64,000 bases of DNA, taken from positions 30,194,001-30,258,000 of the forward strand of contig OZ020244.1 of assembly GCA_963971285.1 (NCBI GenBank), given 5' to 3'. This DNA is from Astropecten irregularis. Taxonomy: Eukaryota > Echinodermata > Asteroidea > Paxillosida > Astropectinidae. This document shows positions 56,002-64,000 of this stretch, in pieces. The notes beneath the pieces are model-generated. The model worked only from the letters and a program-made list of their open reading frames with translations. It was not told where the DNA came from and did no database searches. A program made the position numbers and the translations under genes. Numbering within the stretch: the first letter of the stretch is position 1; each line of letters starts with the position of its first letter.

Positions 56002-56625
56002 AATAATAATAATGGTTACTTATATAGCGCAATATCCACAGAAGTGCTCAAAGCGCTTGAATGAAGTGAAAATTGAAAACAATACAAAATAGAGAACAAC
56101 GCTTAAACAATATATAACAGAATAAACTACTCATATGCAAAATGAAAAAGATGTGACTTTAGTTTAACTTTAAATGTATCAATATTAAGAGTTTCCCGAA
56201 TGTCTAATGGCAATTTATTCCAAAATAATAGACCTGCATGAACAAATGAGCGATCGATCCTCCATTTGGTTTTAACTTTTGGTACAACATATGAAATGGA
56301 TTCAGATGAGCGTAGCTGCCTAATAGGGGTATATTTGCTGTACAGGAGAAATAAATAGTCTGGGGCAGTACCATGGACACAATGAAACATGAGCAAGTGT
56401 TTCTTTATCAAAATTTGTGATTCTATGGGCAACCAATGTACAGTGTAGTGATTGAATGGAACTGTTCCACGGCTGTTATGTCGTCTGAGCTTCTCAAAAT
56501 TCCTCTTTCTGTCAAACCAGAGACAGCTCCGGAAATTGTTGAACAGAATGCTGGGGTTTCTCTGTGCAGCATTCAAGTTATATTGTATTGATGTACACGA
56601 TGTCTTCAAACATTCTTAATCCAAA
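56002..56625 (-). mobile_element. 5'-truncated LINE (CR1/L2-like non-LTR retrotransposon), 3' end
   Basis: The minus strand encodes the C-terminal tail of a reverse transcriptase protein (ORF at 56127-56609, about 160 residues). Typical blocks are HYTVHWLPIESQILIKK, FHCVHGTAPDYL, YTPIRQLRSSES, VPKVKTK and FWNKLPLDIRETLNIDTFK. After the stop, a ~115-base 3' UTR ends TGCGCTATATAAGTAACC and an (ATT)n tail at 56002-56012. The polymerase domain is missing, so this is a dead 5'-truncated copy; the methionine opening the ORF is not a true start. CR1/L2 assignment is by overall look of the tail. Confidence 0.82.
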
Positions 56626-56695
56626 TTAGCGTACATGTATGTAAGTGTAGATGTGTTATTAATGGTCTTGCCTAGTAACAGTCCAGGGGCCAATT

Positions 56696-57061
56696 TCATA
56701 GAGGTGCTTAGCACAAAAAATCGCTAAGCATGACATTTCCGCCTTAATAAAAACAGGATTAACAACCAAATGTCCATGTGTTGTTTATCACTTGCAATAG
56801 CGCTACGCACTGCGCTAAAAATAGCACCGGACCTCAGACAAACATTGCAACCATGCACACGACGTGTGTGAGTCAATGTTTGTCTGACAATACATCCGGA
56901 GATTTTGTGACGTCATTTGTGCGGAGCGCTATTGTTCTTTGGCTGTTGTTCGGTGACCCATGAATATCAAATCAAATTTTCAATGGTGGTTTGTTTTATT
57001 GGGCAAGCCATTTTTGTGCTAAGCAATTTTTTGTGCTTAGAATCTCTATGAAATTGGCCCC
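56696..57061 (+). mobile_element. MITE family C, copy 4, with nested family D
   Basis: GGGGCCAATTTCATAGAGGT and CTCTATGAAATTGGCCCC. Interior TTTATCACTTG is interrupted by a 140-bp element and resumes TTCTTTGGCTGTTGTTCG. Confidence 0.88.
56795..56934. mobile_element. MITE family D, copy 2 (nested in family C)
   Basis: CAATAGCGCTACGCACTGCG and GTGCGGAGCGCTATTG. The intact site at 20405-20430 reads CACTTGTGATTGTTCTTTGG, which locates the insertion. Confidence 0.88.
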
Positions 57062-57528
57062 AGCTGACCATTTATGTTCCATTTCATTACATCTCTACAT
57101 GTACACGTATCTGACCCAGTTGTGCTGATGGGGTTATACCGGTACCATTACACACACACAAAAATGTTCAGGACTAGAGTGATATTGATTTTTGTACCTG
57201 TGGAAATGTCAACAGTTGTTGTTGCATGTTGTTTAACATTCATGGACAAGTTTTGCCTGGAGGATGAAACCAAACCCAGCCCAAGTGATTCTTTGATCAT
57301 GATTGCATGATGAGCAGCCTTGGGATTGATCTTGTCTTAAATGACCATAAAATGGCCAATGTATATCCTGCAGTTAGCATATCTGAATTAAATATAAGAG
57401 CCCTCCTTGACATGTCTGAGTGTCATCACCTGAACTGAGTCTACGTCCATGACGTTCAGACTGCTCTTCTTTTCCTTCAAGAGCCTCTCGATGGACCCAG
57501 TTGCTCAGATATCTGCATGTATACTGTA

Positions 57529-57674
57529 CAATAGCGCTGCGCACTTGCGCTAAAAATAGCACCGAACCTCAGACAAACATTGCAACGTGGCCATGCAAAC
57601 GTGTGGTGAGTGGAAGTACAATGTATGTGTGCGTGTCGCGCGTGGTGTGAAGTCATTAGTGCGGAACGCTATTC
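57529..57674. mobile_element. MITE family D, copy 3
   Basis: CAATAGCGCTGCGCACTTGC and AGTGCGGAACGCTATTC with CTCAGACAAACATTGCAAC inside. 0.6 kb from copy 2. Confidence 0.82.
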
Positions 57675-57887
57675 ATGTATGTTATTGTTCTTGCAGAGTC
57701 ACTCTGATCCTCCCTCTCCATTATTATTAGACTTGCAGGCAAGTCGTTGTAAGTTGCCGTGATCGTCTCTTCTCTCACGCAACTCTTGCGAAACCGCACT
57801 ACTTTCTTGCGAGACTTATGGCTACGGCAAGAGTTCGGCTCTCGGTGCGGGACCACTCGAAAACTGAATCCTAATTCTTGGGTTCAT

Positions 57888-58420
57888 GTATCTACCCAGT
57901 GCACTCTGATACCTATATCGTGTATGACGTCCACATAAATCCTTGAACCCCTTGATGTACTGTATACCCTGTATTTCTTGAATCCTTTAAATAGCTCAAT
58001 ATTTAGCCTTGATGATCCACCCAGTGTACCCTGATGATACCTATCATGTATGAGCCCACTTGAGTCCATGAAGAACCCCTTGATCTACGGGATACCCTGT
58101 ATTCCACGAATCTGAACTACTTCCTTTAATAGTTCAAGATTTAGCCTTGATCCACCCAGTGTACCCTGATCCCATGTATGAGCCCACTTGAGTCCTTGAA
58201 GAACCCCTTGATCTATGGGATACCCTGTATTCCTTGAATCCAAACTCCTTCCTTTAAATAGCTCAAGATTTAGCCTTGATCCACCCAGTGTACCCTGATC
58301 CCATGTATAAGCCCACTTGAGTCCTTGAAGAACCCCTTGATCTATGGGATACCCTGTATTCCTTGAATCTAAACTACATGTAGCTCCTAAATAGCTCAAG
58401 ATTTTATAGCCTTGATCTAC
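57888..58420 (-). repeat. Tandem repeat, ~130-bp unit, about four copies
   Basis: GTGTACCCTGAT starts recur at 58023, 58159 and 58288 (spacing about 136 and 129), with GAACCCCTTGAT, GATACCCTGTATTCCTTGAA and GCTCAAGATTTAGCCTTGAT in each unit. More degenerate units (CCTTGAT, CCACCC) continue to about 58900. The minus strand has open frames through it with no recognisable domain. Confidence 0.85.
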
Positions 58421-59390
58421 ATCTCAGTCCACTAAATCGTATCATAATCACCCACGCATTTCTTTCTGATGATAAATCAAGGCTCTACCCAGTGTCCGCT
58501 GTCCCCAGGTATACCTCAATACAAGCTCCTTCTGTTGAGAGCCCCTTGGTCTGCAGCATAATGTACTAGGTTCCCTGGTATTTCCCTTCATTTCAGAGCT
58601 ACCTTTATCCACACAGAGTTCCTTAATTCCTTTGAAGACCCCCTTGATCGATCCAGTTTCACCCACTCATTCCTTTCTAAGCCCTCTGCCCTACCCACAG
58701 AGTTCCCCCGTTAATTCTACCTCCTTGATATGCTCGTACCATGGAGGCAGGAAAGGACAATGTCCCAAAGCTCTGATGCCTTCCCAGCTCCTGCTTGTAC
58801 GACCCTCTTGATCCACATGTGCCTGGTGTGGGCCCTTGTGATATCTTTTCATTTCCTTCAAGTGCTCCTTGATCTGTACAGGTCTGTATGCTTGTACCTT
58901 GAGTCCCCTGATATTTAATATTCTTTTGCATAAGAGCTTTATTCGATATACACTGTGGCATTCCTTGTCATGCTTGTGTGCCGTTTCCGTCATCTTAGAG
59001 CGGGTTTATCTGAATTTGTTCCCCAGTACTAGCCTGTGACTTTCATTCCAGCTGTGGATTTTTTTTCTGAAATCTCTGAGCAAGGACACAGCCCCTTGAT
59101 GTACCTAGCTGCAAATCGCTCTGCTTAAAGTCAACGTAGAGAATTTAGGAGGGTGATTTGCTCTTGCTAACAAAAATCAAGTTTGAGCTGCAAATCCAAC
59201 TCCTTAAATCAACATTTAGGGCCTACTCATACTAGTGAATAAAGAGAGTACTTTGCTGTTGCTTAACCACATTTTCGCATGTGTCCCGTGTCAGAAAAAG
59301 ATGCAAAATTGGACTTGTCCTCTTGACAAAGATTATAAAAAAATATTACTATTTTTGTATTTTCCAAAAATGTATGTGATGTTTTGAAAA

Positions 59391-59497
59391 AAAGGCAGCT
59401 CTCCTTAAATTGTTAAGGAGCTCTTTTTTTCCGCTCCCCTTGGAAAACATTAAGGAGAGCGGAGGAGAGTGATCACTATCACTCTCCTTAAAAATTA
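59391..59497. repeat. Clustered inverted repeats around CTCTCCTTAA
   Basis: GCTCTCCTTAAATTGTTAAGGAGCTC and AAGGAGAGCGGAGGAGAGTG with CACTCTCCTTAA form nested hairpins. Probably the remains of a short foldback element. Confidence 0.55.
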
Positions 59498-61267
59498 ATT
59501 AAGGCCTGCTAATCATGTTACAATTTCTTCTATGTGTACCAGTAACATTCTTCAGTCATGTCAGGCGTTCATTTTTGAAATTCCAGAGTCTTAATCACCT
59601 TTCTATAGCACAAAACCTGCAATGAACATTTTGATGACTCTCTTTTCCCCACCGATGTTTTCATTCGTCTGTCCATTAGAATTACAGTGCTTGTCCTCGT
59701 AGACTAGCTATCACAATCTGATCAGATGCAATTGATTGTAGCGTGCAATCCCAGTCTTGTGTACACGATACCTGTATGAATCTGTCAGTGTAATTGTTTT
59801 AGTAAAGATTCTTCGGCATGCCCTTTGTGATAAAAGGCACTGCTCCTGGTCTTATTTGTTTTGCTTCCATTTATTTAACATTACCGGTGTTATAGATGGT
59901 AGGGCTGCCCTCTTTAGTTCAGATAATGTGTAGAGTGCACACTTAAAGTAGACACCCTTTCACCCATTCTAAATATATCCGACGGATGGCCTTTTGCATT
60001 TGCTGTTTTGATTGAACCGTATATAAGTGGCTCTCTGGATCGTGCCCTTCTTCTTCTCGAGGTATCCCTGTCTAGACCCCCCTTCCCTGCCCCCCATCAG
60101 CCATCGTGACACAACAATCCTAGATTCCATCTCCCATCCGTCTACTCCTCCTCAAGCCAGGGTTTCATTTTTTGTTAAGATGCCCAACCTTTGGGGTTGA
60201 CACGCACTTTGCCGAACCGTCCAGGTAGAAAACCACATCCACCGCGTCTTGCTGAAATTGATTTAACGGTTGATCGTGCCTCGCCATTATTTGCAATGTT
60301 TTTATTTATCAGCCGGCACGTTTACTAATTGCCTTTAACCGGCGGGGACATTTATCGCCCAGCTTCAGATGTCAGTGCCAAGAATGTGTCACAATTAATG
60401 GTTATATTAATTTCAACCGACCGTGAATGCTGTCGTTATCATTTATAAATTCCCGTCCCATAACTTTGTTTTCTTGTAGGGTATTCTGTTCAGTGTGCAG
60501 ACTAAACTATCCAAGACAGCTAGATCCTTGTTGATAAATGATCAAATGTATGTTGGGGCATAGTGGTTCTTCGTCTAAGATGATTCGATAGTGAAGGATC
60601 GACCCTAGGCACTTCTGACTGATCCAGAATGCCGGGTCTCCATGGGGTACAGCATTTTGTGGCTTTAGTCACGCTTGCATGCCGCGGGTAAATGAGCATT
60701 CACGTGTCAAATATGATCACTGTCTGGGGAGGGGCACTCAGCACATGGCCAAGATGTTATTAACAGTACATTAATGTTACAAGTTTGACAGCACATTAAC
60801 TTTAATTCCATCACTTTGGTATAATCATATCATGCACATTGCAATGAGCATCAGGAGAAAGAACTATTGCACTCAAAGAATGGAGAAAAAATTATAACGA
60901 AAAATGTTATAGGCCCCCTCATATTACAAAGAATCAATACTCGTAATGTCAACCTAAAGGGCTTTTATATTGCCAGTGCATATTTGAATCATTCTTGTGT
61001 TTGCCCTTTCAACAGCTTTTTGGCGTTCATATAATGTATATCCGTCATTTGTTTTATATCAGTTTTAGTATAATTATTATCTAAGCTTTGAATGTCAGCG
61101 CCACTCTATTAAAATGAACAGCATGATTGTACTGTCTCAGAACTGGATAGACCACATTACAGAACTTTGAGAAACAGCACACTGTGGAACTTTATGGTCT
61201 TGGGTTCCACACCTGCCCATGCCAATAATAGACACAACCACCTGAAATGTACTACCTGTACATGCAT

Positions 61268-61641
61268 CCTACATGTACTTTGGTAGTATACCAAAGAGAA
61301 ATCTTCACAGATTTACCTATAACTTACAGGGTATTATAATAAAGATGGTGGTGGTAGAAACATATCGTAAAACCTTCTCTGACTGAAATGCTGTATTAAA
61401 AAAAGTGTAAAACCATTTTTTAAAAATCAGTAAAAGACCCCCCCAAAGATAAAAAAGAAAAACTCCTGCATGTGAACAGATTTGAAAATACCATGAGCAT
61501 TTTTATTGCTTTCTCAAAAAATGGGCACTGTATGGGACTGGCCATTTCACAGATGACTGTTAAGTATCTTTCTTGATGGTTTTGCCCATGAATCTGCATT
61601 TCTTTGACAAAAACCAAAGTATGATACAGTATTACTTTTAA
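61268..61641 (+). mobile_element. MITE family A, copy 14
   Basis: ACATGTACTTTGGTAGTATA, CTTCACAGATTTACCTATAA to ACCAAAGTATGATACAGTAT-TACTTTTAA. The central GATC palindrome is lost. Confidence 0.82.
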
Positions 61642-62010
61642 CAGGTAAATTCTCACCACTTAGGGGAGGGAGGGGGGTTGGTTTAATGTATTTGGCTAAA
61701 ATTAGCTACCTGGCTACGGTCCCAAAAGTATGTACTCTGAGAACATACATGTAGCAACGTGCATGAGATGTGACAACTAGATTTGTTTTGACACAAAGCC
61801 AGGATCAGTATTTTCCGCTCAATTCCCAAGTAAGGGAAAGAAAGGTCACTTCAATGATGTGGGCGTTTTATATCAGTACATCTCCCCAATAGCATCCGAC
61901 TTCCTGCAGAGTGTCATGTGCATCATCAGCATTAATTTGGGTGTTTGAGTTATACTTTGAGCAAACTTGCTGGCGAGTTGGTGAAAACATTTTTTTCAAG
62001 TACGCATAAC

Positions 62011-62415
62011 TACGGAGCCTGCAAAGGGACATTCAATATTTTTTTTTTATCTCGTTGGAACGAGATATTATCTCGTGCAAACGACATAATAGAGAGCTTT
62101 CCGTCACACATGAATAGTGCACACATGTACATTGTACATTTAGCTAACAGAACAAGTAACCATTCGAGTGTCTATAGATCCATTTTGACTGATGTATTCA
62201 CTAAGCACAAATGACTAAAACAACACTGGTACACAAAGGTAGAGGATGTCATAGTTGCTAAAAAGAAAACTCTAGATGCCGCATGGTTTAAAAGTGTTTT
62301 TCTTTATTGTTCCGCTGACGCATCGCATTATATAATATCAGTCTATTCGCACAGGATAATATCTCGTTTGAACAAGATAAAATCTTTTTTCGGATGTTCC
62401 TTTGCAGGCTCTGTA
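62011..62415. mobile_element. MITE N (GGAGCCTGCAAAGGGACATTC ends)
   Basis: TACGGAGCCTGCAAAGGGAC at the left; GTTCCTTTGCAGGCTCTGTA at the right. ATCTCGTTGGAACGAGATAT and ATATCTCGTTTGAACAAGAT lie just inside each end. About 405 bp; the 89-codon ORF is not transposase-like. Confidence 0.85.
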
Positions 62416-62771
62416 GGGTACCTTTGAATACCTAGTTGAAATCTTCCTACCAAGTTGACATATCTCATGGGAGAAGTGAGTTGTATAGTGTACACTGCTC
62501 CATGCTCATCAATCATACACTCTACTCTATACACGTCCACTCCTACATTGTGCAGCGCTGGCATGTGAATTGAAAGTTGATCAATTATTCAGTAGTGGCT
62601 TGTGCTTTTTATTGACCAGTACATGACATAATGTAATTTGCTGAATATGAACCCAACCAACCATTAAGTCAGTTGCATGCACTGGTGCACATCCACTTTC
62701 CAAGAACTGTACGTGATATGATCGACCAATATCAGGCCACAGTTAATTAAGTCTTTGAGACAGATCCCGAT

Positions 62772-62946
62772 CTATACACGAATCCGACTTGCGATTCATG
62801 TAATTGGCCCGGTGGTATATCATGGGACGTGCACCCTGCAGTATAGAGTGTGACAGAGCGTAAATTCTTTTGTTGCCACACAGAAGGCGGGCAGGGGACA
62901 CTGCAGTAATGGCAGATGGAATGTCATGCCGTCGGATCGGTCTATA
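62772..62946. mobile_element. MITE family L, copy 2 (degraded)
   Basis: TATACACGAATCCGACTTGC at the left, CCGTCGGATCGGTCTATA at the right; GCGTAAATTCTTTTGTTGCC inside matches ACGTAAATTCTTTTGTTGCC at 50864-50883. Confidence 0.78.
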
Positions 62947-63798
62947 GATAGAATTGAAATGTCAGGCCCACCTAAACTCCGTATCTGGGATCATTTTCGT
63001 ACCCGTACTTGTTGTTCATCATCTTGTCCATGATGAACAGTTTCCAGCAATTACATTTAATAGTGATATGAAATCACAACTTTTTATACCAAATATACAT
63101 GAATTACGAGTATAAGTCTTAGGAGGAGTTGTTTGTCTTCCTAATTAATCAGTTTATGGGCCGTTGACCATGAAGGCCAAGGGCTGTTTACTCCGGCAGT
63201 TTCCTGCCTCAGCAATCAGCTGAAGTTATTGACTTCCCCCTTTTCCCTCCTCTACACACACGTTGCCGTGAAACCGTGAAGCTTATGAATGGGAAAAGGT
63301 CAGTTGTTAGAGAGCCACAAGGTGTCCAGGTACGGGCTTCTAGCTGACCGATGACCACACATGCATGATAATCCATGCCTCTCGGGTTCTTTTGAACCGT
63401 CATCAGACCGATTGCTCCGGACATTGGTCACCACGGATGACATCATCATGAACCGTACTACCTCAACCATTTTTTAGAGAAATGTATTTATTTGTATTAA
63501 GATATTGATATCTACTGTACCGAGCCCGAGGCTGTTATTTTTGGTCAGGAATGATTAAGGGAAATATCTCAATATCATTTTACTTGAGGTACTGATGTAA
63601 GAGGCTAGTTGTTTGTATTGCCGACCCAATCCACCCGAGGGATTCACTTTTTATTTTATTTTTATTTATTTTTTTGGGGGGAGATTTTCTTCCACTTCTA
63701 CTGATCATTTTTTTTCATTTGACTGTAAGTTTATTTCCTTCACTTTAAAAACCTAAACCTTGGAGCACAATTTTTTATGTTAGTTTCTATCTCTGAGT

Positions 63799-64000
63799 TT
63801 AAAGGTAGTATCATACTTTGGTAGCATACCAAAACAGAAATCTTCACAGATTCACCTTCAAGTTACAGGGTATAAAGATGGTGATGGTAGAAATATACTG
63901 TTAAAATGTTTCTGCCTGAAATGCTATATTTATCAAGGAAAGAGTAAAACCAGCGATAAAAAATTATTTTTGATCTTTTAAAAGATCAGAAATAAAAGAG
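63799..64000 (+). mobile_element. MITE family A, copy 15 (cut by window end)
   Basis: TTAAAGGTAGTATCATACTT, ATCTTCACAGATTCACCTTC, GATCTTTTAAAAGATC; runs past 64000. Confidence 0.88.

Larger units (their letters stand above)
49179..64000 (+). other. SENP8 intron 5 (runs off the window)
   Basis: Begins GTGAGT. At least 14.8 kb with the elements listed below and no SENP8 exon seen. Stretches 50182-50781, 53100-55055, 58421-59390, 59500-61267 and 62947-63798 hold nothing I recognise other than polypyrimidine and C-rich runs. Confidence 0.7.

Noticed and set aside
56127-56609. A stand-alone host protein of 160 residues
   Set aside because: The sequence is the recognisable C-terminal tail of a LINE reverse transcriptase followed by a LINE-type 3' UTR and (ATT)n tail.
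59041-59070. CATTCCAGCTGTGGATTTT as the missing SENP8 Cys exon
   Set aside because: In the required phase it does not give an aromatic-Asp-Cys-Gly block.

Overview
This window is eukaryotic genomic DNA, not bacterial or viral. It has spliced exons with GT-AG introns, tRNA-derived SINEs, a 5'-truncated LINE, and a very dense population of short inverted-repeat transposons (MITEs). The gene and the repeat types point to a metazoan. I lean towards a marine invertebrate deuterostome such as an echinoderm, but that is an impression from the repeats and not a demonstrated assignment.

One protein-coding gene is clear: a plus-strand SENP8 (DEN1/NEDP1) orthologue, the NEDD8-specific cysteine protease. 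Five coding exons lie at 28691-28815, 30951-31039, 33129-33237, 37994-38109 and 49128-49178. All junctions are GT-AG and phase-compatible, giving 163 codons plus one base. Catalytic His107 (exon 3), Asp124 (exon 4) and the oxyanion Gln160 (exon 5) are present. The exon carrying the nucleophilic Cys was not found before 64000, so the gene runs off the right edge and its fifth intron exceeds 14.8 kb.

Left part (1-28.1 kb): I find no convincing gene. It is filled by MITE families: (A) a ~350-bp TTAA-flanked family with about 15 copies in the window; (B/B') related TTAA elements; (Q) a 1.37-kb TTAA element carrying a 19-bp minisatellite; a ~130-bp foldback element (four copies); a hAT-like MITE with TIR CAGGCGCGGTTCTA; and families whose ends read GGCCAATTTCA or GTCGATTTCAC. 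There are also two SINEs, a 30-bp minisatellite at 18990-19425, and hammerhead-core-like motifs.

Right part (28.1-64 kb): SENP8 exons sit in introns of about 2.1, 2.1, 4.8, 11.0 and >14.8 kb that hold more of the same repeats, further SINEs, the LINE end at 56002-56625 and a ~130-bp tandem array at 57888-58420. Several insertions are nested inside other elements with exact target-site duplications (8 bp at 23027/23335, 9 bp at 29747/29829), so the order of insertion can be read directly. Most open reading frames elsewhere are short and fall in repeats or low-complexity DNA; I do not call them genes.
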